The notes: generated from the sequence alone by a model not told the origin. Counted from the stretch's first letter, positions 38,986 through 52,800 are shown. The stretch is DNA of 64,000 nt from Rachycentron canadum (GCA_038496675.1 CM076652.1:5435806-5499805); one strand, 5' to 3'. Numbers and translations are program-made.

Positions 38986-39888
38986 GCGCTTAATTTATTG
39001 GTGCAACAAATATGCAAATAAGGCCAGTAATAGCCATTATACCCTAAATGGAGTCTTTAAAATACATTTGATTTAGCACAGGTCTGTAACAGAGGTCTGT
39101 TCTCTGCGGAAGAAAAAAGCAGCAGCCATTTGTTGAAATGCCAAAGACGACATATGGCTACGTTTCCCAGATGAGGCCCCGTTGTGGTTGTATCACTGCT
39201 GTCTGTCAGATGCAAAGGCGTAAGAAGAGAAACGTGATGGCACCACTGCAGGACTTCACACGGTGAAAACGACACAAAGGGACGCTTCATTGCAAACATT
39301 TGATGGACAGATGCTTGCATTTAAAAAGCTACCACACATCATAAATGGTCTCACTTTATAAATGTAGTGTCTTCCCATGCTGCAGCACTTACTCTAATTA
39401 TTATTAATACACCATGTCTCAGTCCCTGCCTCTCTGTTACTGTGTGCAGCTGTCCCACATTTTATTCTGCCTTCTGAAGCAGCTATGAACCAATGTAATA
39501 ATGTCAGTGATATTGATGTGCTCTCACCAGGAAAGCTGTGGAGATTAGATAGACAGAGAGGAAGGGGAAAGGAGAGAGAAAGAGGTGCAGATGGAGCTGG
39601 AAAGTGAATTACCAGCAGCCACCCAGATCGAGCACCAGAGAGGAAGAGAAAAGTGCAGAAACAACAGGGTGGACAGAGGAAGAAAGGGAGGGACAGGCGC
39701 AGAGTTCATGTGGTTCAGAGCTGTGGCACTTGGATGTAATTCACTTTCCTCTCTCCAGAGGAATCCATTTACCCCCTTCCTGCAATTAGGGGGCCTTGTT
39801 TCCTCTCTTTATCCATCTGAATGTTTGTTTGTGTTTGCTTCTGTTGACTATTAGCGCACACACATGTAGATGCATACACACACAAACA

Positions 39889-39899
39889 GAGAGAGAGAC

Positions 39900-39940
<41 letters not shown>
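39889..39940 (+). repeat. (GA)n microsatellite
   Basis: Mostly uninterrupted GA, with a GACAGACAGA interruption at the left. Confidence 0.9.
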
Positions 39941-39942
<2 letters not shown>

Positions 39943-41003
39943 ACAAAGCTACCCTCCTCTGTAATAAATCCCTCATTACTCCTTCATTGCAGTGGTTGTT
40001 TTTCTTTTTCCGCTGCTGTGTTCTGGCAGTTTGAACTGTTTTCCCTCGCTCTGCATTATAAGCTTTGTGCTGTGGAAACACAACATGGAGCCTCCTTTAC
40101 CCCATAAGACTGGAACACAAGGAGCAAGACAGACAATGGGAAACGCTGATTCTTATTGGGACCACAAGGCTACGATTACCACAGACAATAATCCTGATAC
40201 AACAATCACAAGTTCTACCAAGTTAACCATGTTTTTCATGCTGTGTCGGGATCTTATTTTACAAAGAAAGGTTCTGGTTATCATCATCAGATGGCACATC
40301 CACAGCAGGTTGGTGTCCGGCACAGCCATAAAGAGACATGTGATGAAGTGTGGCCCAAATCAAAGCAGCAGAGGCAGAGATATGATGTTAAATAAATACA
40401 TTAACGAAAAGAGAATTTTGAACCTGGTTTTATCCAATGATCAAACCTCTGCTTTGGAAATTTATATCAATTAGCACATATTTAAGTAGATAATACTTTA
40501 TTTGGACATAACATTTTTGAAAGTTTCTTAATGTAACTAACCAAGTGGGGGAGTTTTATGGTGTTGTCTATTAAAAAAAATGTGTTCCTATTCACCTGTA
40601 GTGCCTTGTTCTCCATCTGAGCCAAAGAAGTACACGTTTCTTTATGGTGAACATGATTAGCTATCAAAGGAAAAGTTAAAACCTGTTTCTGGAGTCTTAT
40701 CTGACGCACCAGTGTAAGATCTGCAGCTGCTCCAGTGACGTGTGGACGAACATGAGACTGTGTAAACTTCAACTTTGAATGAACTTTATGGGAATGATCA
40801 GCAGGACTGGAATGATGTTTGACCACAGACATTTCCTGACTGACAATGTAACATTAACTTCAGCTTTTCTTTCTGACTTGTGTGTTTATGCTGATTCTAC
40901 AACTTGGTTCATGTGTATGTGTTTAATCAGGGATAAACTCTGGTTTGCTACTTTTATTTATAAATGAATTGTGTTGTGACAACTATAATTTTAGTTTATT
41001 ATC

Positions 41004-41300
41004 AGTGATGGAAAGTTTGCTCATGCATTCAACCTAAGTAAATGTTGTGATATCTGTAACCTACTTTACGTATATTTCCATTTCATGCTGTTTTATACTG
41101 CTACTTCACTGCTTTTGACTTTTCTCTAGATTATATTTATTTCACAGGTACTAATTAATCTACATTACAGATTTGGATTTTGCATTAAAATATGTTTGTA
41201 TATATGGATTTGTATATAAGTGAATTAAACTTGTTAAAGTTAAATTCCAGTCTTCAACATGCATCTTGTGCCACATCTGCATCATGTGGGATTGATGATA
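41004..41300 (+). repeat. Degenerate teleost repeat (GTGGAAAGTAAC type)
   Basis: The order GTGATGGAAAG, TAAGTAAATG, ACTTTACGTATATTTCCATT, TCATGCTGTTTTATACTGCT, ACTTCACTGCTTTTGACTTT and ATTTATTTCACAG, then TACAGATTTGGATTTTGCAT, follows a very common fish repeat (GTGGAAAGTAACTAAGTACA to TTTCCATTTTATGCTACTTT to CTACTCCACTACATTT). Heavily diverged, non-coding. Confidence 0.6.
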
Positions 41301-41449
41301 TAAATAGGAAAGATTCCCAAGTTAATGACTTCACTCATGTCAAATGCTGCAGTGTTTTTAACTTAAGAGCTAGTGTGGTTGACTTGTCCCAGACGTTGAT
41401 CCCTATGCAGTTAGATTCAGCAGCTTTTAAAAGTTTTTACAAGGATTAA

Positions 41450-41545
41450 CAGGGATGTAAAATTTCAGTTTATTTGAAAAGCACAAAGAGGTTGTACATA
41501 CGTTGTGATTTGATCCTGTACAAATAAAACTGAACTGAATCATAC
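41450..41545 (+). repeat. Possible short interspersed element with AATAAAACTGAACTGAA tail
   Basis: The tail TACAAATAAAACTGAACTGA resembles the simple-sequence tails of fish retroposons, and TTTATTTGAAAAGCAC lies at the left. Weak call. Confidence 0.3.
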
Positions 41546-42181
41546 GAGATTGAAGCATTGGAGATTATATTTATTTTTCCCGTTTCCCTCTGTCTGCACT
41601 TCACATGATGATGTGCGAGTTAAACAGTGCAGATGTGTTGTGCGTCATTGTGTAGCTGTATCTGTCACTGCTCATGCAAATTACCGGTTATTCTTCTGTT
41701 ATTCACTCCAGGCAAGCTGCTGTTGTTGTGGCATGAAACTTAAAACAAATGACTCCCTTGAGTGCCACCACGACACCTCTTCCATCAGCTGTGAGTTTGT
41801 TGAATCATCTTTGTTTTATACTGTGCAAATATAGAAAAATCTGATTGTAACTCTAAAGCATTGTTCCTTAATTCTTGAGGGTGTTTGATGCGAGAGTTTT
41901 TCTGTCTCTTCTTCCCACGATCCAAACACGTGCAGGTCAGGTGGATTAATGTGAGTGAGCTCAGTGGTGAGCTCTCTTTGACACAGTGCCTAATGGTATA
42001 AGCTCAATTACCCTGAAAATGATTAAGTGGGTAAGGAAAATTGATGCTTGCTTTCAAATGGTATCAAATGGTTTCATAATTAGGCTGATATTTCTTTTAA
42101 CTGACCATACATCAAATATAGAAGGTTACAGACATTGAGTTACAGCACAATACAACCTTTGGACCAAAGCAACATATTATT

Positions 42182-42220
42182 TGTGTGTATGTGTGTTTGT
42201 GTGTGTGTGTGTGTGTGTGT
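42182..42220 (+). repeat. (GT)n microsatellite
   Basis: Imperfect at the left, then about 10 uninterrupted GT units. Confidence 0.9.
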
Positions 42221-45200
42221 ATCTCAAGAAATGTCCTGGCAAGCAGGCGATGGAAGTTAATGATCTGACACCAAATTAACAAGATCTTAAACCACCTTGT
42301 TGTCAGAAGCAGTCAGCCTCCAGCTGAGGGTGCAGATACAAAAATAGAAGAGAAAATTAGGTGCGACACTGATAGATGGATTGATAGACGGACAAGGGTG
42401 AGGGAGGGGAGGAGTGACAAGTGTGTGTGAGAGAGGTGGTAAAGGGGAGTACAGGGAGCCCCTCGGGGAGAGCATGGGAAAATAGTACTGGTTTATATGC
42501 TGCAGTCAGAAAATTGGATAGATTGACTTTAACATGTTGTCAATCAGTGGGTGGGAGATGATGACAAGGACATATTTGATGGTTTTGCTTTGAAATTTCC
42601 ACAAAACTTATAACAGTTTTCAAATTCATGATCTCATCTGAAAAGTTCCATCTGGACACATGTATGCATTATCAAAAAGCTCCTCCTGTGCCGCCTATTT
42701 TGGAGTTTGATGATAGTTTTCAGTGTCTGGAGCCATTTATCTGACTCAGAGAAATGTTACACCCACTCAGAATGATTATCTAGTGACACATGATGATACT
42801 GTTTCTCCTTCATGTCCCAAAAACAAGACATTTTGGAGCCACGTCTCTGGTGTTGTGTAAAACATGTGGACTTATTCCTTTGTTTGTTATTTCAAACAGA
42901 AGAATTCCGATTTGCACAAAGGCAACAGTGACATTTGATACAATCTAATCTCTTTTAAACCACTGTCTGTTTTTTATGAATATATAAACAGCAATTTGAG
43001 GACTTTTCTCAGTGGTGGTGGTGCAGGCGTTGGTTAGTTCTCCAACTGCATCACACAGTGCCACCTACTGCTCGTCTTCTGTATCTCTGACTCCTCCACT
43101 GCTCAGCACATTGATGTAAACACAAGTTAGAAGTTTCAAGGACCAGTTAGACACAGGGTTAATGGAGCAGATGCCCTGAGCCGCCTGAAAGCTAAAGCTT
43201 GTGTGCAGGTATAATTATAATCAGAAATTAGCAAAGTGGAAAAGGACCTCGGGGCCAGACTCAACCAGGGGAGCGGTTCCACTAACATGATCCCTGCTGT
43301 ATTACCAAATGCAGCATGTTTAATTATATCTAAATATAAAGAACAGAGTGGGTTCAATTCCCATTGTACCTTTGTGAATTACACACTATCGTATATCATA
43401 GTGCCTCTAACCTTAGTGGCAATTTGTGTGTTGTGCTGTTTTAGGTTGGACCAAACTAGGCTCCTTGTTTTAATTAAGAACAGAGAGACTTTGAGACTTT
43501 AAAGGAAAAGACGTGAAAAAGAATAGTCAAAATGACTGTGGGCTTTTCACAAGAACTAAGTGTCAAATGGAGGAACAGATTTGTTGCATATGGACAAGTG
43601 ACACGAGAGACTGTTTTCTCATAGTCACAATCATGAATGGTTCATTTACATAATCCATTAATCTGAAGGAATTTGGAGTTTATACCAAAATTTGTGTAAG
43701 TGTAAGCGTGTAACATCTCTTCTAGTACAGGTGTCATGTTGAGGTGCTTCATGTAGACTATGGACACCATTTATACCAAATGTATATTATCATTGTATTC
43801 TGTTTTTAACGACTGTGACAGCAATGCTACTAATATAGTATATTTAATATATATAATATATACTACTGACTAATATCATGGGGGCATGTCTTTGCATTTT
43901 AAGCTTTTTGTGTTAACAGTTAACAGTTGTTAGGATGAACGTTGGAGTTAGTAAAGTAGAGAAATGATGTGAAGGGAAATGAAACACTAAAAGTTGTATG
44001 GTGATAGCACATGAATGACGTAAAAAAAAAAAAACTGGTGTCTTTTGTTATGTGGTTATACCAGAGGGGAAACAATATTATATTTAATAATTAATTTGGG
44101 ATGCAACCTTGACTCACTGAAAATGAATCACTCAGAACACAAAAGCAAAACCAGGAGGATCACAGATACCAAAATAATGTCTATCAGATCTTCTACATCC
44201 TGCAGCACACAAACATTATCAAAGGTAACTTTGATAAAAAAACGTTTAAGTTTAGTTCCTTAATAAGAATTGATTCATTTATAAAAGGTAGAAACAAATT
44301 GTTTTGTGTAGCTTCTGCTCCAGTTGCATCCACCCAGCTGCTTTTCTCTGCAAAGTTATTATAGCAGAGGTGAAAGGGCATTGTTGAAGTTTTTTTTTTT
44401 TTTCAAGGCAAACCTCACCACTTTGTGCCACTGTTAGATCTGGGATAGACCAGGAAGAGGAAAGACAAGCAGCACAGCAGCCACTGTGGACCCACCAAGA
44501 GAGGGTACACTCACACTGTGCTGCCAAGCTGAGGCGAAGAAGACAATAAGTGTCTACTTAATGCTTCTGCACCAGGTGTGTTGGTGGGGTGTGCAGAGCA
44601 GACTGGCTGCAGGGCTGGACACACTGGTGGGAGAAACAGAAAGACCTGGCCTTTAGTGATAGGGTCATCATAGTGCACACAGTCTCAAACCCCATGGCTA
44701 GTTTCTGCAGAACAAACCAGCAGTGGACTATTTACCTGGATTGAGCGTTTGAGCTGCACTTGGCTGTATGTGTGTCTGTCTCCCTCAGGGCACCAGAGGG
44801 GCAGAGGGCTGCTGGGAGAATCTCTGACCATCAGACTGTTGCCAGAACAGCCTCCACATGCTGAGAGTGAGGAGGAGTGAGGATGTGGGGAGTCGGGCTG
44901 ACACAGAGGATTATTGAGTTCACAGGAATCTAAAGTAGCACTGTCTGATCAGTGGTGAAGTATCTCTGGTGAGTAACTGTGTGTTCATCTTGTGCTCTTT
45001 AATTTTCTCCATCTGCATTATTCTGAGCAGGACATTTACAAAAGAAAAGAAAATTCTCATAGTTTGTCTTTATTGGATTGTGACAGTTGTGATGATGACA
45101 ATAACCATTAGGAGAGAGGGCTATGAATTACAACAAATGTCTCAGGGCAGAAATATCTCAGTTACAGTATCTAATTACATAACAAATCACCAACCAGTTA

Positions 45201-45762
45201 TCATAGTAAGACAGCATCTTATCTTTATCTGTTCACAAACCAAACTGTAGAAATTACCAGGCTGCCACTCTCCGTCTTTATGCTAAGCTACGTGAACCTC
45301 CTGCTCCTCATCTATGATGTTATGAGAGTATTAACCTTTCCAACTAGATGTCAGCAAAAAAACATAAATGAAATATTTTTTGTGTTACATCTGCAAATGT
45401 TGAGTGAGGGAGTGAGTGAGAGACACAGAGAGAGGGAGCAGCGTGGAGGTGAAATAAGGCTTTATCCATTTAAAACAGATATTTTCTGTGTTGGGACGAA
45501 TCAGGCTGTGGCAGAGGGCGTCAGAGGTTCAAGTCCACTTTGATCGGACCACCTGACACAGAAAGTAACGTGTGGATTTTATCATCAACGGGGAAAATAA
45601 CTCCTATGTCACCACCTCCAGTCTGAATAACACCTAACTCCATCTCCTTCCACCTGTCAATGTACAACACATGAGTTTGTATCTAAATAACAAGGGCACA
45701 TTTCAAATCATGCATCCGACCAAATACAACCACTGTGCTAGTAAACCTGTATTTGCTCCCCT

Positions 45763-46141
45763 CTACTCCTCTGTCCTCTCATTCTCTCTACTCCTCTGTC
45801 CTCTCATTCTCTCTACTCCTCTGTCCTCTCCTCTCTTCTCCTCTCCTGTCCCCTCTCCTCTCATTTCCTTTTATTCACTGTCCTCCCCTCGCCTCTCATT
45901 TCCTCCCCCTCTTACCTCTACTTTCATTGTCTCTCTCCCTCTGACAGACTCTGTTCTCTCTTCTCCTCATCTCTCCTCCACTGTCCTCTCCTCTCCTCAT
46001 CTCTCCTCCTCTGTCCTCTCTTCTCCTCTCCCCTTCTCCTGTCCCCCTCTGTCCTCTCCTCTCCCCCTCTGTCCTCTCCTGTCCCCCTCTCTCCTCTCCT
46101 CTGTCCTCTCCTCTCCCCCTCTCTCCTCTCCTCTCCTCTCC
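45763..46141 (+). repeat. Polypyrimidine tandem array, left part
   Basis: Begins with a 25-bp unit (CTACTCCTCTGTCCTCTCATT followed by CTCT) repeated at 45763, 45788 and partly at 45813. It then becomes a nearly pure CT tract built of CCTCTCCTCTGT and CCCCCTCTCT words. The proline/serine-rich frames on it are compositional, not genes. The tract could form triplex (H-DNA) structures. Confidence 0.85.
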
Positions 46142-46504
46142 NNNNNNNNNNNNNNNNNNNNNNNNNNNNNNNNNNNNNNNNNNNNNNNNNNNNNNNNNNN
46201 NNNNNNNNNNNNNNNNNNNNNNNNNNNNNNNNNNNNNNNNNNNNNNNNNNNNNNNNNNNNNNNNNNNNNNNNNNNNNNNNNNNNNNNNNNNNNNNNNNNN
46301 NNNNNNNNNNNNNNNNNNNNNNNNNNNNNNNNNNNNNNNNNNNNNNNNNNNNNNNNNNNNNNNNNNNNNNNNNNNNNNNNNNNNNNNNNNNNNNNNNNNN
46401 NNNNNNNNNNNNNNNNNNNNNNNNNNNNNNNNNNNNNNNNNNNNNNNNNNNNNNNNNNNNNNNNNNNNNNNNNNNNNNNNNNNNNNNNNNNNNNNNNNNN
46501 NNNN
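46142..46504. other. Assembly gap (363 N)
   Basis: An N-run inside the CT array. The sequence just before the gap and just after it carries the same ordered words (CTGTCCTCTCCTGTCCCCCT onward), so the array probably collapses here. Confidence 0.99.
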
Positions 46505-46610
46505 AGCCTCTGTCCTCTCCTGTCCCCCTCTCTCCTCTCCTCTGTCCTCTCCTCTCCCCCTCTCTCCTCTCCTCTCCTCTCCTCTCCCCCTCTCTCCTCT
46601 CCTCTCCTGT
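46505..46610 (+). repeat. Polypyrimidine tandem array, right part
   Basis: Repeats the block seen at about 46069-46141 almost exactly, then ends abruptly at GTACACAG. Confidence 0.85.
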
Positions 46611-49600
46611 ACACAGAACTGTAATTATGGTGTCTTCTTTTTCTTATTAGCAGATAAGACTTTCATAATTGTTCCCTAGGGAGCCTGGCCAAACTTAATT
46701 ATTGCTGGCTAAACCGTACCCTCTTTCTTTCTGTCTGTTTCTATTCCTCTTGCCCTCTATCGGCCTCGCTCTCTTTGTCCTCCTCACCCGTCTCTTTCTG
46801 CCTATTTGTGTCTCTCCCTCTTATTAAACAATGGCAGCAGCGGGAGGAAGGAACCCACTCATCAATGATAAGTACAAGAAACCTTGCACAGGAGAAATTA
46901 AAGCTGGACTTGACACAGGCTTGACTCAGACAACACAGAACAACCATCTGGGGTTTATTGCTGTTGTGTGCGCTGACACACTCATTGAACTGAATAGTAT
47001 GTATGAATCTGTGTGTGTGCGTTTGTGTGTGAGAGAGAGGATCTAATTCCTCTGAGCGGTGTAAGCCCTGAAATCACGCTCTGATCTTCAGCTCAGTAGC
47101 CCACTCTTTTTATTCCCATTTGTTTGACTTAGAGAGATTAGCCATTAATTACTGGCTAGAGAAATTAAGTACACACACTCACACACACACATATGCACAA
47201 CCACACACAGATTAATGTGGTGTAGAGCTGTTAAATAGCGCTCATTACATTGGCCTTACTGCATGGGCCATGGTATAGAAAGCTGAGACAGCATGGTATA
47301 ACAGGAATCACATACACGTGTACACAAAACACACACACATATACACACACACCTGCTAGGGAAACTATTGGTCAAAAGATGCTGTTCTGGACAAAATCTG
47401 GTGCGTTTTAGCTGAGTATAACATCAACCTCCCGCGTGAGAGAGCAGGGGATTAGCACTGGAGAGACAAGCTGACCAAAGCTGAGGCAGGATGAAGAATA
47501 TCACAAACACAAGACACCTGAGCCAGCACAAAGGCAGGCTGCTCAGTGTTTACTCAGAGCCCATCAAAGCTTTCCAAAGCCCTTTACATCATGTACAGCT
47601 TCATTTCACACTCTGCAAATGAGCCCCCCCCATCCCCCTGATAATACAAAGTGAAATAATCTGACACACAAAGATAAATTTAGCGCACAAATGATTTTTC
47701 ATCACAATAACAGATCAAACCCAAATAAACTTACCACCCAGTTCCTTCAGCTCTACAGGGGATTTTAGTCTCTTTCAGTTCAATGTTTTGATTTTCTAAT
47801 GATCCACAAATTCCTCTCTCATGGAGCAAATGTCCAACAGTTATCAGCAAAAAGATGTTGATAAAACCCACTATACATGCACAACTTGCCCATCACTAAA
47901 TGGTATTAATTAGCTGATGAACATCGTAAAACCATTCAGCTGCAGAATAATATTTGGGATAATATTTGACTAACAGTCATCATTTGGACAGAAGATGAAC
48001 CCGAGATGATGCTAATGTCGCTCTCCCTCATTTTAGCAACCCAGAAACCATGAATATGCAAATATTTTTCACTTATATTATTGGACACAAGGCGTCTCCT
48101 GCACTTAAATTGAATACCGGACCATAACTGGCCTCCAGACTTGCTCATGTGTGAACGTTAAACTGTTACTGAGGCTTTTCTCTTTCAGCAGGAGAAAGTG
48201 ACGACAGCCTTGTTAATTACAGCTCATCATTCTGCACAGTGAAGGTCAGACAACAACAACAAGCCAAAAAAAATGAGTGGAGCGGCCATTAGATCGTACT
48301 AGATACCCCATGTACAGGAGAGTCAACAAAAAATACCCATAACCATTAGCTCATATTAGCACATGCTGCACAGCAATCCTAACAGCAGGACAGCTAGCGA
48401 TAGCAACATTTGCTGGACACATTCATAATAACAGTAGCAAAGTAAGCTAATGTTTCCATGGCTACTGTAGCCAGTCACTAATGAAGACAGACATGCAACA
48501 TTATGAAGCACCAAGTTACATATGGAGGAGAAGAAAAGGCTTTTAGCAGAACATATGTTTCTCTAGCTCAGGAAAGCCAGACCAGTATCGGCCCCACGGT
48601 TGGACTGGGAAAGAAATAAAGCCTCTGACTTATCTGCTCGGATCAGCCACATGAATAAATAAAGAATAGAGAAACTCCACTGACACTCCACATAAAGGGG
48701 GGTGTAACTTCATTCTCTGCTCTGGACGCCATTAGGCCACTATAGATTTATGTAGAAAATGGTTTGCTGCTTTCATATTGTTTAAAATCTCATTTACAAA
48801 ACCTTTAAGAAAATAGGACTACTTTGTAAAGTGCTTTAAAATTACATTTCACAAAAATCTGTAGATCTCAGACTCACATCTAAAAATAATTGACGTATAA
48901 TTCAATTTGATAATTTATTACTCAGCCCTTTATATTTATTTACTAAAGAGAAGTTGTGTTGTGGTTGTAAAGTGACTTTCAGTCTATGTTGATGATTGAT
49001 TTTGACTGGACAATATTACCTCTGTTTCCAAGTTGCTAATTAATGTACAACTTGCATATGTACATATGATTGTGCAAGGTAAGAAATTTAATTTAAACTT
49101 TAACAATGAGTAAGTTAATAAATGACTGATCACTGATTTTTCGTGGTTGCTGGTGCAGCAAAGTCTTGGAAACGTCCTTTCCTTCTTCTCTAACACTGAA
49201 AGGCGACAAAAACTAATCCAAAACTCACTACAGAAAAAAATGTCATCCTTCAAAGTCACATATTATTCTTTTAGGTTACAATTTGAGGCATAAATAGCAG
49301 GGTTATATGTCCTGTGATTCATAGCTGTGTCTGTTTCATTTTACATAAACCTTGACTGCAGCCACATTTGGTCCTGTTGCCTAAACATTTGCCTGCATTT
49401 GAAGAGTCAGGGTCACTGAGTGGAGGCTGCAAGAACGGCTCAGCTTTCATCTCAGGGACAGAAATTATTCCTCAAACATGTTTTATTCATTATGCAACTG
49501 CCTCACCTCTAAATGAATTTTATTTCTCGTGCATATGGCTGCTTGCATAAAAAAACACAGATGTGAACAGATAAGTACTTGATTACTTGGGGTTAACAGT

Positions 49601-49702
49601 TTCCAGAAGGTGGACAACACACTGGAGAGTCTGAAAGAGCTCTGAGGTGCAGCCCTGTACTGTACGTGTCTGCCTCCCTCTAGTGGATATATACTGTATT
49701 AC

Positions 49703-49703
<1 letters not shown>

Positions 49704-49771
<68 letters not shown>
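49704..49771 (+). repeat. (CA)n microsatellite
   Basis: About 34 uninterrupted units. On the minus strand it is a TG repeat just downstream of the candidate AATAAA signal. Confidence 0.95.
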
Positions 49772-49773
<2 letters not shown>

Positions 49774-49826
49774 ACTCATCAACAACATGGGTCACATATC
49801 ATGTTTGTTTTCACAAATGTATTGTC

Positions 49827-49832
49827 TTTATT
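49827..49832 (-). terminator. Candidate polyadenylation signal AATAAA
   Basis: Minus-strand AATAAA is followed about 55-60 nt downstream by a long TG repeat (plus-strand CA repeat at 49704-49771). That repeat could act as the GU-rich downstream element. It is the first canonical signal I noticed below the gene, about 3.4 kb from the tentative stop. Confidence 0.3.
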
Positions 49833-52800
49833 GTTTAAATTCACCAAAATGTTTTCTGCATAACTACATCCAACAGCATTCATAGTTGTCGTCACTGTGA
49901 CCTCATCAACACCCGAGTGACGACAGTGTGACATCATCAGCGCCGCCATGACATCACAGCATCATGACATGGCTCAAACGGCAGAAAAAAACTACTGACA
50001 CTCGGTTCGTCCCAGAGTCCATCGTCAATAAAAGCATCTCGCCGCTACCCGTGTAAAGCACAAACATTGCACATCAACTTATAGCATAGCATCAAGTGTC
50101 CTTCAGTTTACTGCTTAAAACCAAAACCCACCCGCCCCCTCTCTTTAACATGGAGTCAAATTAAATTGTTAAACATGAGCGGACGCATTTTCTCTTGAAC
50201 CAAACATGGGTTTATACACAGAGTATGATTTAAAATACAATGGTTGCTGCAAGTTCCAATAATGGTTATGATGAACACCAATAGCACTGTGTGTGCACTC
50301 GTACTGTGATGTCATACCTTTGCTTTCTTTTCCCTTAATATCCACATTTAATTTTTATCATGTGCAGACCCAGATTTAGGTTTAGATCTAGAGGGGAATC
50401 TTAAACACTTCAACTAAAAGAGGAGGATTTTTTTTTTACCTGTGCTACTTTCTAGATACAGGCATCATTTGATACATTATTAAATAATATTCAATTTTGT
50501 ATTTGTATTTAAACGTATCTAAGTATATTTTATAGGTTGATCATCCTTTTTCAATTTGCATTTGAAGCCTAAAGTCCTGTCTAAGGCCTCGTCTCTGTAG
50601 AAACATTGGATACTCCCAACCCACCCCCTTATGAAAATTTCGACCAGCCACCACAACGGCCTGAAAAGGTTCTTCTTCATTGTTCATATATTACTTCCAC
50701 TGTCAAAATATATTTTCTGTAAATTTTCTCCCCCTAAATGTTGTTTCAAAGCTGGTATATTTATGGTTTTACCCTTGAACAGATTTTTGACTCTAAAAAA
50801 ATATCAAAATCTGGCTTTAAAACTTTCCTATGTGTAATTGTATAATGCACAGTTTCCTCAAGTCATTAAGAACCTTCAGATTCCCTAAAATAATACTGTG
50901 CACACATCACTGGTGTCCTCAATTATAGCTATGGGTCCAAAATGGGTCTGGATATTTTAAACCTGTTCTGATTATGCCTGTTGAAAGGATTTCTAAAATG
51001 TATTGTGGGTTTATAGAGAACTTCAGAGAATATCAGGTAATTGCATTCTATACAAGAACGTTTTTGCATTGATTCTGCTCTTTTCCATCATGGGTTGGGG
51101 ACTTTATAAAAGTGCTCATTTCATTTCAAACTATATTTCCTACAAACTACACTTCTCTACATTTCTATCTATTCTATCTCTCTGCTCTGCTTCATCATTT
51201 CCTATCTAATATACTCTTGTTTGGTATCATTTGACACTTTTGACACAACACTGTATATCTTATCTGTTTTTATGTCCACTTGGTGAAGTTAATATATGGC
51301 TATAATCTCCTTTGGTACGATCTAAATGATGAGAAGCCTAACGTACAGTGTGCTCATAGATTTCCATTTGTCCTCAAAAAAAATGAGGGTAAATATAATT
51401 TAGACTGTGACATTCTTTGTACTAAAATTTACATTGTTTTGACTATAAGACTCTATTAGGTTTAAACATAAAGAATACTGTAAATGCAGGATTAGATCTG
51501 CTCTACATGTCACTCCGAACTCTCCATCTTTTTCTTTTCTAATTCGTTTTCTGTAATATCTTAAGTTCAGTGTGTCAGTAACACTATGAACTATGATGAC
51601 CCAGATGATACTGAAATGTTTGCATCCTTCAGAACGTCAAGGAATTAAAAAAAAAACAGTCCTTCATTGTAAAACGCTGAGAAACTAAAAGGAAGAAAAA
51701 TGGCATCAGAACAACGTCAAGCAAAGTTTCCCTCCCACACTACTTGCATAAATCTCTTTGTTAAATCATCTGCTATATACAGTAATACATTTCATTTTTT
51801 ACGTACACGGCTCATCCAAGCCCAGCAAGTTTCTTGAACAGTACGACACCATATTCCAGCGACCACATATTCATTCCTCTTCATCGAAATAACCAAAAGT
51901 CAAAGTTCCTTATACAGTAGACACCTTTCAAGTAAAAGAAGTGTTTTTCTAAGAATACTGCTGTGTTCACATAATTGTAACAGACCTGAGTCAAACAACA
52001 ACTGAAATCCCTTCTAATCCAACTCATCATGTGGTGAATGTTTCCATCGCTCACATCTGCCAGAACCTCTGCAGCGACCACAAAGCTACAGGACACAGAA
52101 GTGCACGTGAGCAGGATTTCAGCGCATGTATTTGACCCACGTCTGCCTCATGGTTATCAGACAAAACTTCATAATCAGATGATTGACAGAACATAGTGAC
52201 TAATTCTCATTTTCATTGCTGAATCTGATGAAGGAAAAAGGTAAATGAAGTAATTTTTTTTTTTTAAGTACAGAAATGCCATCGTAACCACAGACAACTA
52301 AGCCGCCGTTTTCTCTGCTTCAAAAATGTAATTTTTTTTTTTTTGCCTTGAAATAAGGTGAGTGAAAGAGAAACACTCACTACATGTTTTTTTTGTACAG
52401 TAATCCATTGATAATAATCAATGCACAAAAGTAAAAGACAAAACCACACAAATATCCAAAAACTGAAATTGAGACAGCTCAAGACAAGATTTTTTTTTTT
52501 TCCTTTTTCCTTTGATTTTTTTGTCACTTAAGTTTAAAATACACATATTAACCAGATGTAGAAGGTTTACATAGGAATTTGGATTCATCAAAAAAAGCAC
52601 AGTTTTAAGTCAGTCCAGCATTCCTGGCTTCAGAGTGGACTTCAGGGCAAGTCCAGGATGGTCCAGTCCAGTCCAGTTCAGAGGAATAGACTATTGGCCA
52701 TAGCTGGGGCACTACTGTACTGACAACGCAGTGCTGAGGGCCATCGTGTGCTGGGCAGGTGGCTGTTACTGTACGATGATTGCTGGGGCAGAGAACTTGT

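Larger units (their letters stand above)
32641..41003. other. Non-coding stretch with microsatellites
   Basis: Outside the microsatellites and hairpins already listed, I see an ATT-rich patch at 33714-33739 and nothing gene-like. The frames at 36193-36570 (minus) and 39992-40474 (plus, 160 codons) have no domain or family similarity and are probably chance. Confidence 0.55.
41546..49700. other. Non-coding stretch around the polypyrimidine array
   Basis: Outside the CT array and the (GT)n, I see only short CA-rich patches (47171-47192 and 47319-47352), an A13 run near 44023-44035 and a T15 run near 44389-44403. No gene is supported. Confidence 0.55.

Noticed and set aside
39992..40474. 160-codon open frame, the longest without N or simple repeats
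   Set aside because: No domain, no family resemblance, no splice or promoter context; the length is reachable by chance in 64 kb.
43347..43370. tRNA-like GGGTTCAATTCCC box
   Set aside because: A short T-arm-like hairpin only; no other tRNA arms and no SINE structure could be drawn around it.
45520..45545. tRNA-like GGTTCAAGTCC box
   Set aside because: The T-arm stem is imperfect and no acceptor, D or anticodon arm can be folded upstream.
45671..46624. 317-codon Ser/Pro/Leu-rich open frame and its minus-strand Glu/Arg counterpart
   Set aside because: Both are the translation of a CT-rich tandem array with a gap inside, not a gene.
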